A stretch of DNA of 41,406 nucleotides from SAR92 bacterium BACL16 MAG-120619-bin48 (GTDB lineage: Bacteria > Pseudomonadota > Gammaproteobacteria > Pseudomonadales > Porticoccaceae), in assembly GCA_001438605.1 (NCBI GenBank), contig LIDE01000031.1, positions 1 through 41,406 of the forward strand, read 5' to 3'. Below are positions 15,910 through 23,914 of the stretch, piece after piece. Positions within the stretch are counted from its first letter, which is position 1. Each line of letters opens with the position of its first letter. The translations under genes and the position numbers were made by a program. Below the pieces are notes generated by a model that made no database searches, was not told where the DNA came from, and saw only the letters and a list, made by a program, of their open reading frames with translations.

Positions 15910-16138
15910 CCTGTTGGTTAAATTGCATAGTTAAGACAGTTGGCCCTTGGTAGTCCTGAAACCCGTCACTGATCTCCCCTCTATAATCCTTTTCGCTTTT
16001 TAAATGCCTCTACGAGCGCGCTGTCTGCTGCAATTCGTTTGCGCTTGTTGCCTTAAAACCAGTCCCTTTTGCATCAGGTTTATCAGCCACATAGTGGCAA
16101 CCTATTTCCGCAAAGTGGCCGTCTTTTCCCGAAGTGGT

Positions 16139-16177
16139 GTCAAATTGCCGACTTATTGCCAGTGGCAATAAGTTGAC
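16139..16177 (+). promoter_or_regulatory. Two FleQ-box-like operators overlapping a 23-bp palindrome
   Basis: GGCAATAAGTTGAC at 16164-16177 matches 12 of 14 positions of the published Pseudomonas FleQ box, recalled as GTCAATAAATTGAC. GTCAAATTGCCGAC at 16139-16152 is a weaker second copy (8 of 14). Between and over them, 16151-16173 is a palindrome with 11-base arms around a single G. The sites lie about 55-90 bases upstream of the sigma-54 promoter, a usual enhancer distance. Confidence 0.65.
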
Positions 16178-16229
16178 ACTGTCTTGCCACTTTTAACATA
16201 ACTCACTGTATTCCTTAGAAATAATGTTT

Positions 16230-16245
16230 TGGCACGTAAATTGCT
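16230..16245 (+). promoter_or_regulatory. Sigma-54 (RpoN) promoter for fleR and probably fliE-J
   Basis: TGGCAC-GTAAA-TTGCT is a consensus -24/-12 element with the required GG-N10-GC spacing. The start of transcription would be near 16256, about 50 bases before the GTG start of fleR. No other promoter is apparent between fleR and fliE (11 bases apart). Confidence 0.88.
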
Positions 16246-16304
16246 ATTCTCTAGGCATTAGAAGCGAACTATGCAGCATTAATTTTTAACACAGGTGATA
16301 TGAC

Positions 16305-17756
16305 GTGGCACAACATCATGCAATAGAACTGCTCTGGATTGACGCTGTAGACCAGCTGTCCTCTCAAGATCTCGCTGCCTTTTCGCAGCGGGGCATCGGC
16401 GTAACGCAAGTCGATTTCACAGACCTTGAAAACGAACATTTCTTGAATGCACAGGTTGCCGTACTCAACCTCTCCAGCGACACCACAATGCTGAAAGAGA
16501 TTCAGGTGCGCATTGCTGGCATGGGTAGCAGTCTTCAGATTATTGCCCGGGTTGCTCGTGATGATTTGGCGCTGGGTATTAAGGCGATGCACAACGGTGC
16601 GCTCAGTGTTGTGCCGAACACCAGTTACGATCCTGTTGAGTGGGCTGCGGTTTTGGATATGGTTCATATTGAGCCTAAGAAGTGCAAGAGCGCGCAGACA
16701 TTTGTCTTTGCAGACCCTGTTAGTCGCAACCTTTTGGCGCTCGCAGAGCGTGTGGCCAATGTCGATGTTAGCGTGCTCATCGTGGGTCCTACCGGTGCCG
16801 GCAAGGAAGTGTTGGCGAGAATTCTCCATGACGCTTCACCGCGCCACATGGGCCCCTTTGTCGCCTTCAACTGTGCTGCAATGCCAGAAAATTTAATTGA
16901 AGATATGTTGTTTGGTCATGAGAAAGGCTCATTCACCGGTGCCACAAAAGTGCAGCCCGGTCTTTTTGAGCAGGCCCAAGGCGGCACGGTGTTTCTTGAT
17001 GAGATTGGTGAAATGTCTTTTCACTTGCAAGCTAAATTACTGCGTATTTTGCAAGAGCGCGCCGTGGTTCGACTGGGCGGCCAAAAATTGATTGATCTCG
17101 ATATTCGAATTGTTGCGGCAACTAACCGTGATTTAAAAGCAGCCATTGCCCAGAACATTTTTAGGGAAGATCTCTACTTCCGGCTCAGCGCATTCAAGTT
17201 ATCCATCCCATCGTTGATCGATAGACCTTTGGACATTTTGCCCTTGGCGGAACAGTTTTTGAAGCAGCAGAGTAATGGTGCGCAGCCTCCGCGATTGACC
17301 AGTGCCGCACAGCATAGCCTAGAGACATACAGTTGGCCGGGGAATGTCCGCGAGCTTCAAAATGTTTTAATTCGCAGCATAGTACTGTCAAACGGTGCCG
17401 TGATTGACACCCAGCATTTAATGTTCGACGACTTTGCGCAGCCCGAGATATTGCACCGTCACACGACCCACGCTCCGAGTCAGTCTGGCTGGCAGCACAA
17501 TGCACTGCCGCGCGCGCAGGTTTCTGCCGCATCGCTTGGCAGCCATTCTACTGTCGCGCGTGAGCGCGGCGTGTCAGAGGATTTGACAACCGCGATTAAA
17601 CACAGCGAGTGCCAAACCATTATGGCGGCGCTGCATGCGTCTAGAAGTCGTGAGCAGGCTGCTGAGCAGCTGGGCATTAGCGCCAGAACACTGCGTCACA
17701 AATTACAACGGCTGCGAGAGCAGGGAATTAACGTCACTCGGGCCTATGCGCGATAG
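16305..17756 (+). CDS. FleR/FlrC-like sigma-54 activator with a degenerate receiver domain
   Basis: The 483-residue protein has an N-terminal domain of about 120 residues in receiver position. The AAA+ domain carries [19 protein letters not shown], Walker A GPTGAGKE (161-168), GSFTGA (208-213) and VFLDEIGEM. The HTH is at about 447-471. The core matches FleR/FlrC, the second-tier activator of sigma-54 flagellar genes. The receiver lacks the acidic pair near its start (WIDA). It has asparagine (VAVLNL) where the phospho-aspartate is expected, and proline/asparagine in place of the conserved lysine. No fleS kinase gene precedes it. The GTG start at 16305 has AGGTGA six bases upstream, and the nearby ATG at 16300 hits an early stop. 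fliE starts 11 bases downstream. Confidence 0.88.
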   Translation: MAQHHAIELLWIDAVDQLSSQDLAAFSQRGIGVTQVDFTDLENEHFLNAQVAVLNLSSDTTMLKEIQVRIAGMGSSLQIIARVARDDLALGIKAMHNGALSVVPNTSYDPVEWAAVLDMVHIEPKKCKSAQTFVFADPVSRNLLALAERVANVDVSVLIVGPTGAGKEVLARILHDASPRHMGPFVAFNCAAMPENLIEDMLFGHEKGSFTGATKVQPGLFEQAQGGTVFLDEIGEMSFHLQAKLLRILQERAVVRLGGQKLIDLDIRIVAATNRDLKAAIAQNIFREDLYFRLSAFKLSIPSLIDRPLDILPLAEQFLKQQSNGAQPPRLTSAAQHSLETYSWPGNVRELQNVLIRSIVLSNGAVIDTQHLMFDDFAQPEILHRHTTHAPSQSGWQHNALPRAQVSAASLGSHSTVARERGVSEDLTTAIKHSECQTIMAALHASRSREQAAEQLGISARTLRHKLQRLREQGINVTRAYAR

Positions 17757-17767
17757 AGGAGTAAATC

Positions 17768-18115
17768 ATGGTTAGTCCAGTAAATTCAGGCAATGTGGAA
17801 TCGCTGCTGAACCAAATTCGACAGTATCAGGCACAGGCTGCGCAAGGCATCAATCTATCGCCAACCGCGCGGGTTGACGAAACAGCCGTTAACGGAGTCG
17901 GTTTTGCTGACGCCATAAAGGGCGCCCTTAATCAGGTTAACTCTGCACAGAGCAGTTCCCGCGCGATGCGCAATGCCTATGAGAGTGGAGAAGATATTCC
18001 ATTGACAGATGTTGTGATGAGTATGCAAAAGTCATCGTTGGCCTTTGAAGCGACGCTTCAAATAAGAAACAAAGTTCTTAAAGCCTACGAAGACATTATG
18101 AACATGCCCGTTTAG
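17768..18115 (+). CDS. fliE: Flagellar hook-basal body complex protein FliE
   Basis: FliE (115 residues) joins the MS ring to the proximal rod in the periplasm and is exported by the flagellar type III system. The C-terminal half is diagnostic: FADAIKGALNQVNSAQ, then DIPLTDVVMSMQKSSLAFEATLQIRNKVLKAYEDIMNM, the FliE helix-turn-helix ending. GGAG lies a few bases before ATG 17768. It follows fleR by 11 bases and precedes fliF by 24 bases, as in the fliEFGHIJ operons of Pseudomonas and Vibrio. Confidence 0.96.
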   Translation: MVSPVNSGNVESLLNQIRQYQAQAAQGINLSPTARVDETAVNGVGFADAIKGALNQVNSAQSSSRAMRNAYESGEDIPLTDVVMSMQKSSLAFEATLQIRNKVLKAYEDIMNMPV

Positions 18116-18139
18116 AACGACGAATAAGAGATACTAGCG

Positions 18140-19954
18140 ATGCCGACAACCTTAGCAAATCCGACAAATAGCAATTTGGCCCCAGCCGCAGCGGGCGCCG
18201 CCGCGCTTCCAGTGGGCCAACAATCTGTTCAAGGCCTTGATGCACCCGCGGGTGCAGCGATCTCTGGCGCATTTCCCAGCATCACCGAGGTTATGCGACA
18301 GCCGGCAGTGCGCAAGGCGATGCCTGCGATTATTGCCTTTCTGACGGTGGCCATGTTTTTGATTGCCTATTCCTTTATGCAAGATCCGATTTATCGCGCT
18401 GTCTATCCAGGGCTCTCGGAGTCTGATCGGCAGCTGGCATTTGAGGCCTTATCGGGCGCAGATTTTAAAGCGCGCATCGACAGTGCGTCGGGTGAATTAA
18501 AAGTGCCCGATGCCCGTTACCACGAAGCGCGTATGTTTCTTGCCTCGCGCGGATTGCCGCAAGAGGGCTCCGCCAGTGGCATGAGCAGCCTTGATGACGA
18601 GTCGTCAATGACCTCAAGCCAGTTTATGGAACAGGTTCGCTATGTTTCAGCAATGGAGCAAGAGCTCGCGCGCAGTATTACGCAAATCACCACCATACGC
18701 TCCGCAAGAGTGCATTTGGCCACACCAACGCAAAGCGTGTTTGTGCGCAACCGTACCCCTGCCAAAGCATCCGTGGTTGTCTCACCCTATCCTGGTCGAC
18801 AAGTGTCTCCCTCTCAAGTGGAGGCCATTATTCATATGGTGTCGTCGAGCATTCCCTATCTCTCCATAGAAGATGTGGTGGTGGTTGATCAGCGCGGCAA
18901 ATTGCTTACGGACGCCAATAATTTTGCCTCAATGCAGTTGAACACGGCTCAGTCAGAGCATAAACAGCGCCTAGAAGAAACCTATCGCAGCCGCATTGAC
19001 GCACTGTTATCACCGGTTGTTGGTGCAGGAAATGTTCGCTCAGAGGTCGACCTGAAAATCGACTTTACTGAGGAAGAGTCAACCTATGAAGAGTACGACG
19101 GCAATGATAACGGGCCGAAAGCGCGTTCCGAGGTTCTCTCTCTCGAACAAGATTCGTCACAGACTACTGGCGGCATCCCCGGCGCCACGACCAATACGGT
19201 GCCTGCATCTCCCACTAACGTGGTCAATGGCCAGCTCTCGGCAGCCGGCGGTGCAGATGGATTGCGCACCAGTAACAGCACAACTACCCGAAATTACGAG
19301 ATGGATCGCGCAGTGCGTCACGTCAAGCGTCAGGGCGGCAATGTTGAGCGTATCTCTGTTGCAGTAGTTATAAATGAGCCCGCGGGCGTTACTAGCACCG
19401 TTGATGCCGACGGCACGGCAACAGAGTCCGCGGTCGTTTACAGCGATGCAGAGATTGAGGGGTTTACCGATCTGGTGAAGGGCGTTATTGGCTTCAACTT
19501 TGAGCGAGGCGACGTGGTAACCATCGTGTCTGCCAAGTTTGAGGAACCTGAAGTCATTGAAAGTCCCTTCGCGTGGTATGAAAACGCACAGGTTATCAGC
19601 GCCATTAAGAGCACTGGCGCGGCGCTTATCTTCTTGGTTATTTTGTTGGGTATCGTTATTCCTGTGATCAAAGCGTACTTGCCAGCAGTGGATGATAGTG
19701 CAGTTGCCGACAAACTTGATGCGCTTAAAGACGGCGAGTTGAGCGATGAAGAGTTGAGGATGATCGAGATGGGCGAAGGCGAGTCCCTCGAAGACATCAA
19801 AGCCAAGCTGCGACCGAAAAAATCCACCATATCTGCAGAGATGCTTGATACAGCCAATACATATGACGACAAAGTGGCTCTTATTCGACTGTTGGTTGCT
19901 GAAGACTCGGGTCGTGTTGCAAATGTATTGAAGAAGATGATTCGCCCAATTTAA
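18140..19954 (+). CDS. fliF: Flagellar MS-ring protein FliF
   Basis: FliF (604 residues) forms the MS ring in the inner membrane, the base on which the rotor and export gate assemble. An alanine-rich N-terminus precedes transmembrane segment 1 (about 61-80). The ring-building domains follow, with YPGLSESDRQLAFEAL, ARMFLASRGLPQEG and MEQELARSI. A second transmembrane segment (STGAALIFLVILLGIVIPVIKAYLP) precedes a cytoplasmic acidic tail. The tail carries the FliG-binding end (YDDKVALIRLLVAEDSGRVANVLKKMI). It lies 24 bases after fliE and 19 bases before fliG. Length is slightly above the usual 550-580. Confidence 0.97.
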   Translation: MPTTLANPTNSNLAPAAAGAAALPVGQQSVQGLDAPAGAAISGAFPSITEVMRQPAVRKAMPAIIAFLTVAMFLIAYSFMQDPIYRAVYPGLSESDRQLAFEALSGADFKARIDSASGELKVPDARYHEARMFLASRGLPQEGSASGMSSLDDESSMTSSQFMEQVRYVSAMEQELARSITQITTIRSARVHLATPTQSVFVRNRTPAKASVVVSPYPGRQVSPSQVEAIIHMVSSSIPYLSIEDVVVVDQRGKLLTDANNFASMQLNTAQSEHKQRLEETYRSRIDALLSPVVGAGNVRSEVDLKIDFTEEESTYEEYDGNDNGPKARSEVLSLEQDSSQTTGGIPGATTNTVPASPTNVVNGQLSAAGGADGLRTSNSTTTRNYEMDRAVRHVKRQGGNVERISVAVVINEPAGVTSTVDADGTATESAVVYSDAEIEGFTDLVKGVIGFNFERGDVVTIVSAKFEEPEVIESPFAWYENAQVISAIKSTGAALIFLVILLGIVIPVIKAYLPAVDDSAVADKLDALKDGELSDEELRMIEMGEGESLEDIKAKLRPKKSTISAEMLDTANTYDDKVALIRLLVAEDSGRVANVLKKMIRPI

Positions 19955-19973
19955 GTTGGCGAGGAGATAGAAA

Positions 19974-21041
19974 ATGGCAGAAAATCAAGCAAAAAAGTCC
20001 GTTCCAGTTGAAGAGCCGCCGATGTCGGAGGGGCTTCGCGACGAGCTAAGCCGTATGACCAGCACAGACCGTTCGGCAGTGATTATGCTGCTGTTAGGTG
20101 AACAGCAAGCCGCAGACATTATTCGCTACTTGAACCCGAGAGAAGTGCAGGCGCTAGGCTCGGCGATGGTGGGTGTTGCCGATTTATCCCAAGAAGCCGT
20201 TAACATCGTGCTTGACGAATTTGTCGCCACCATCAAGAAACAGACTAGTCTCGGCCTCGGGACGGGTGACTACGTGGAGAAAGTTCTCAACCGCGCCCTT
20301 GGTGCGGATAAGGCTGCCACGGTCCTTGGGCGCATTATGCCCGGCTCGTCGAGTAAGGGGCTTGAAATTTTGCGCTGGATGGATGCGCGATCAATCGCCG
20401 ATATGATTCGCGAAGAGCACCCCCAGGTCGCCGCCATTATTCTTTCGGTACTCGAATACGACGTCGCCGCCGATGTGCTCAATTACCTGCCCGCAGAAAA
20501 TCGCCCAGAGATTATGCAGCGCGTTGCCAGTTTAGAAACAGTGCAGCCATCCGCGATGGACGAACTAGAGGGCATCATGAAGCAACAGTTCTCGAGTAGT
20601 TCGTCAGCCAAGTCATCAAGCTTTGGCGGCGTGAGTACTGCGGCGAAGATCATGAACTTTACCAAGGTTGATCTTGAAACGGCCATTATGTCTGGTGTAG
20701 CAGGGCTTGACGAAGAGCTCGCCATGAAGATTCAAGACAATATGTTTACCTTTGACAATCTGGCAGGTGTTGATAACCGAGCAATCCAGGTGCTTATGCG
20801 CAACATTGAGTCCGATATGTTGATGACGGCATTGAAAGGCGCTGATGAAGAAGTGCGCACGAAGTTTCTCGACAACATGTCGCAGCGCGCACGCATTATG
20901 TTCCTTGATGACATGGAGTCGAAAGGTCCTATCAGAATCACCGATGTGGAAGAGGCTCAGAAGACCATTATGCGTCTGGCAAGGGTACTCTCAGATGCAG
21001 GTGAGCTAGTACTAGCGGGTCGGGGAGATGACTTTGTCTAA
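19974..21041 (+). CDS. fliG: Flagellar motor switch protein FliG
   Basis: FliG (355 residues) is the rotor protein that contacts the stator and transmits torque. Visible hallmarks are TDRSAVIMLLLGEQQAADIIRYL at the N-terminus, the middle EEHPQVAAIILSVLEYDVAADVL segment, and the C-terminal torque region. That region includes MFTFDNLAGVDNRAIQVLMRNIESDMLMTALKGA, with its charged residues, and FLDNMSQRARIMFLDDME. GAGGAGA lies before ATG 19974. Its end overlaps the start of fliH by 14 bases. About 15 extra residues at the N-terminus compared with E. coli FliG are unremarkable. Confidence 0.98.
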   Translation: MAENQAKKSVPVEEPPMSEGLRDELSRMTSTDRSAVIMLLLGEQQAADIIRYLNPREVQALGSAMVGVADLSQEAVNIVLDEFVATIKKQTSLGLGTGDYVEKVLNRALGADKAATVLGRIMPGSSSKGLEILRWMDARSIADMIREEHPQVAAIILSVLEYDVAADVLNYLPAENRPEIMQRVASLETVQPSAMDELEGIMKQQFSSSSSAKSSSFGGVSTAAKIMNFTKVDLETAIMSGVAGLDEELAMKIQDNMFTFDNLAGVDNRAIQVLMRNIESDMLMTALKGADEEVRTKFLDNMSQRARIMFLDDMESKGPIRITDVEEAQKTIMRLARVLSDAGELVLAGRGDDFV

Positions 21042-22044
21042 GTCGGATCCGTCAGTCAGCTGGCGTCTCAACGAACTGATCGAAGCTGGGCACAAGGCCA
21101 AAGAATTCGCCACAGCTGATTGGTATCGCCACGACGAGCCGGTGCGCGATCATGGCTTCGAGCTGTGGGCGCCAAAAGTAATCGGCGGGCCGGTTGAGGA
21201 TATTGCTGAAGAGGCACCGCTCGAGAATGCTATAGAGACCGTCCAAGCTGCGGAGCCAGAATTAGCCGCAGAACCTGCAACGGCTGAAGAAAGCGCCCCG
21301 CAAATTGACCAAGAAGCACTCGAGCAAGCGTGCAGTGACAGTTTTGATCAGGGTTATCAACAGGCAATGGAGGCCGCCGAGCTAAAATGGGCTGAGGCCC
21401 GCAAAGGGTTTATCGACTTAACCGACGCGTTGAACAAAGCACAAAGTGCACCCAATGAATTTTTCATGCCGCTTAAAAAGCTTGCCCTGCATATTGCTGA
21501 GCAGCTGGTTAGAGGCGAGTTGACCCTCTCTACGGCCGCACTAGAGCGTCTTGTCGATGAAGCTATAAACGACATAGAACAGCAGGGAGAGGGCCCTATT
21601 GTGGTGTTTTTAAATCCACTGGACCACGCCCGCTTCACTGCGCATTTGCGCAGTGAGCTTGATCATATAGATCTCCGTGTCGATGCGAGCCTGTCGCAGG
21701 GCAGCGTCAGAGTCACGATGGACGACAGCGCCACCGAAGACCTAATAGAAAATCGTTTAACTGCGATCGCAGACAGTTTGCTGGGGCTGAATGGCCTTAC
21801 CAAGAAGTCATCCTCCGGCGCCCGAAGTACCAAAGACAAGATCAATCAAAAACGGGATTCCATAATTGAGGGTAGTGCGGAACTTGTTAACTCCTTTGAC
21901 CCTGTAAACAGCCCTGAGCCAGTAAACAGCCCTGAGCCCACAGACAGCCCTGAGCCAATAGAAGGCCCCGAGCCACTTGAGGGCGAGCTCGAAAATGGCG
22001 CATCCTTCGATGACAATTCTGAGGAGCCGGAGCTCGATGCTTGA
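21028..22044 (+). CDS. fliH: Flagellar assembly protein FliH
   Basis: FliH (338 residues) binds and regulates the FliI ATPase and links it to the C-ring. The N-terminus has the tryptophan-bearing segment FATADWYRHDEP. A long acidic alanine/glutamate-rich region follows, and then the conserved core with FMPLKKLALHIAEQLVRGELTLSTAALERLVDEAIND and the C-terminal beta domain. It is longer than the usual 230-270 residues. The excess includes a C-terminal tail of repeated six-residue units (VNSPEP, TDSPEP, IEGPEP) encoded by an 18-bp tandem repeat. The start at 21028 overlaps fliG; a TTG two codons later is an alternative with better ribosome-binding-site spacing. The end overlaps fliI by eight bases. 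Confidence 0.92.
   Translation: MTLSKSDPSVSWRLNELIEAGHKAKEFATADWYRHDEPVRDHGFELWAPKVIGGPVEDIAEEAPLENAIETVQAAEPELAAEPATAEESAPQIDQEALEQACSDSFDQGYQQAMEAAELKWAEARKGFIDLTDALNKAQSAPNEFFMPLKKLALHIAEQLVRGELTLSTAALERLVDEAINDIEQQGEGPIVVFLNPLDHARFTAHLRSELDHIDLRVDASLSQGSVRVTMDDSATEDLIENRLTAIADSLLGLNGLTKKSSSGARSTKDKINQKRDSIIEGSAELVNSFDPVNSPEPVNSPEPTDSPEPIEGPEPLEGELENGASFDDNSEEPELDA
21904..21975 (+). repeat. 18-bp in-frame tandem repeat at the 3' end of fliH
   Basis: Four copies of a GTAAACAGCCCTGAGCCA-like unit, the first two nearly identical and the last two diverged, encode VNSPEP, VNSPEP, TDSPEP and IEGPEP. Copy-number change would keep the frame, so length variation between strains is likely. Confidence 0.9.
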
Positions 22045-23371
22045 TTTTGCCACTCAAGTCGATCTAGAGATCGCCAAACTCACGCTATCTGAACCGCTGA
22101 TGAGCGGAAAATTAGTACGCGTTGTTGGCCTCACCCTTGAAGCAAAAGGTATTATCGCGCCGCTTGGTGCTCATTGCCGCGTCGAAAATATCGATATGGG
22201 CTCCTTTGTCGACGCCGAAGTGGTTGGTTTTAACGACGACACCCTGTATCTCATGCCCTTTTCCGAGCCCAACGGGATTGGCCCCGGAGCACGTGTTTGG
22301 GTTGTCTCTAAACACGCCAAAGCCTCCCTCGGCGAAGCCATGTTGGGGCGTGTTATTGACGGACTCGGCCAACCCCTCGACGGTGCCGGCCCCATCGCCT
22401 ACAGCGAGCAGCTCGGCCTAGAAGGCCTAGCGATCAACCCAATGGAGCGAGGATCAATTACTAAAACCCTCGATACCGGTATCAAAGCCATCAACACCTG
22501 CCTAACCTTAGGGCAGGGCCAGCGCATCGGACTTGTGGCCGGATCAGGCGTAGGTAAGAGCGTGCTTTTGGGTATGTTGACCCGCAACACCGCAGCCGAT
22601 GTCGTGATTATCGGACTTATCGGTGAGCGCGGTCGAGAAGTGCAAGAATTTATTCACAACACCCTCGGAGAAGACGGTCTTGCAAAAGCCGTTGTCATTG
22701 CTGCGCCAGCGAATATCTCCCCAGTACTCAGATTAAAAGCGACCTATCTGACCCATCTGGTTGCCGAGTATTTCCGCGACCGCGGCAAAAACGTTTTGAT
22801 GCTCTGCGACAGCTTGACGCGAGTCGCCCATGCTCAGCGCGAAATTGGCTTAGCCATCGGTGAACCGCCGACAGCCAAAGGCTATCCGCCATCGGTATTT
22901 GCCATGCTGCCGCGCCTGATTGAGCGCGCCGGCGTTGGTCGCCACGGCCACGGCTCCATTACAGCGGTCTATACCGTCCTTGCTGAGGGCGATGACCGCT
23001 CTGACCCTATTGTCGATATTGCCCGGGCCTCTCTCGATGGCCAGGTTCTTTTGTCCCGCGCCCTTGCAGACGCAGCACACTATCCAGCGATTGACTTAGC
23101 CGGTTCCATCTCGCGGGTGATGCCAATGCTGGTGCCACCAGAAGTACTCAAGGCAGCGAATCGGTTCCGTCGTCTGTGGAGTCTCTACCAACAAAACGAA
23201 GACCTGATTCAAGTGGGTGCCTATGAAAGAGGGACCAACCCAGATCTCGATGAGGCGATTAAATTGCGCCCCAGCATGGAGGATTTGTTGCGCCAAATGA
23301 GCGATGTCAGTGTTCCAATCTATGAAAGTCAGGCCGCGATCCTTCGCATAACTGCACAGGTGAAAAATTGA
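22037..23371 (+). CDS. fliI: Flagellum-specific ATPase FliI
   Basis: FliI (444 residues from this start) is the F1-like hexameric ATPase of the flagellar type III export system. It has Walker A AGSGVGKS at residues 168-175 and a Walker B segment NVLMLCDSLTR. The conserved IGLIGERGREVQEFI and YPAIDLAGSISRVMP segments are also seen. I chose ATG 22037 because CGGAG lies just upstream and the protein then starts at the usual place. The open frame extends 20 codons further back, but that part lies within the fliH tail. It overlaps fliH by eight bases, and its stop overlaps fliJ by four. Confidence 0.97.
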   Translation: MLDFATQVDLEIAKLTLSEPLMSGKLVRVVGLTLEAKGIIAPLGAHCRVENIDMGSFVDAEVVGFNDDTLYLMPFSEPNGIGPGARVWVVSKHAKASLGEAMLGRVIDGLGQPLDGAGPIAYSEQLGLEGLAINPMERGSITKTLDTGIKAINTCLTLGQGQRIGLVAGSGVGKSVLLGMLTRNTAADVVIIGLIGERGREVQEFIHNTLGEDGLAKAVVIAAPANISPVLRLKATYLTHLVAEYFRDRGKNVLMLCDSLTRVAHAQREIGLAIGEPPTAKGYPPSVFAMLPRLIERAGVGRHGHGSITAVYTVLAEGDDRSDPIVDIARASLDGQVLLSRALADAAHYPAIDLAGSISRVMPMLVPPEVLKAANRFRRLWSLYQQNEDLIQVGAYERGTNPDLDEAIKLRPSMEDLLRQMSDVSVPIYESQAAILRITAQVKN

Positions 23372-23811
23372 AAACAGTATGGTCAGTTCTAGTCCTCAAA
23401 GCTGAGCACGCTGTGCGCGACGCTCAAGCAAGCCAAGCAAGTTTAAATCAGCGCCTTGAGCGCGCCTTGCTGCAGAGCGAAAAAATTGATGTTCTACTTG
23501 CCGACTATGCAGCACAGTTAAGCGCGGTTCAGCAGCGTGATCACAGCTCCAGCGAAGTCAGCAATTACAGCCACTTTATTATTCAGCTACAAACATTGAA
23601 AAGCCGTGCCCAACGCGAAGTGCGTCAATTAGAGATAGAGCTACAGCTTGGCCGACAGATACTGGCTGCTGCTGATCGAGAGCTTTTAAAAGCCGAGCAA
23701 CTCTGCGCCAGAGCAGAAGAAAAACAGGCGCGCGAGCGGACTTCTCGAGAAGCTCGCGAATTTGACGCCCAAGCGATTCAGCAACACAATTTTCGCGCAC
23801 GCGCGCTGTAA
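23368..23811 (+). CDS. fliJ: Flagellar export protein FliJ
   Basis: FliJ (147 residues) is a small coiled-coil protein that sits in the FliI hexamer and helps hand export chaperones to FlhA. The sequence is almost entirely charged alpha helix with heptad-like spacing (NQRLERALLQSEKIDVLLADYAAQ, REVRQLEIELQLGRQILAAADRELL). The assignment rests on this character, size and position after fliI, because FliJ sequences are poorly conserved. TTG is the start, overlapping the fliI stop by four bases with AGGTGA upstream. It is the last gene of the fleR-fliEFGHIJ unit. Confidence 0.9.
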   Translation: MKTVWSVLVLKAEHAVRDAQASQASLNQRLERALLQSEKIDVLLADYAAQLSAVQQRDHSSSEVSNYSHFIIQLQTLKSRAQREVRQLEIELQLGRQILAAADRELLKAEQLCARAEEKQARERTSREAREFDAQAIQQHNFRARAL

Positions 23812-23863
23812 CAACGCTTTTATAGAAGAACAAAAGTGCCTTCGAGGGCACGTGAGCGGTTTT

Positions 23864-23879
23864 TGGCATACCTCTTGCA
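23864..23879 (+). promoter_or_regulatory. Sigma-54 (RpoN) promoter for the fliK-flhB operon
   Basis: TGGCAT-ACCTC-TTGCA has the sigma-54 -24/-12 elements and the required GG-N10-GC spacing in the 103-base gap after fliJ. The start of transcription would be near 23890, about 25 bases before fliK. FleR-type activators usually act on such promoters. Confidence 0.8.
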
Positions 23880-23914
23880 ACATCCCTTAGCAAGAAGACC
23901 ATTGCGCAGGAAAA

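Larger units (their letters stand above)
15910..16304 (+). promoter_or_regulatory. 395-base regulatory region upstream of the fleR-like gene
   Basis: No gene is visible. The right half is dense in sites: AGTGG-type elements at 16093, 16114, 16133 and 16161, plus an inverted TTGCCACTT at 16184. FleQ-box-like sequences, a 23-base palindrome, a sigma-54 promoter and the GTG start's AGGTGA site follow. In the left half (15910-16080) I see nothing recognisable. Confidence 0.75.

Noticed and set aside
21977-22036. Upstream extension of the fliI open frame
   Set aside because: It is an off-frame reading of the fliH tail; the ATG at 22037 has a ribosome binding site and the normal FliI start.
23836-23851. 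Hairpin GTGCCT-TCGA-GGGCAC as a terminator after fliJ
   Set aside because: The stem is short and no T-run follows; the sigma-54 promoter begins 13 bases later.
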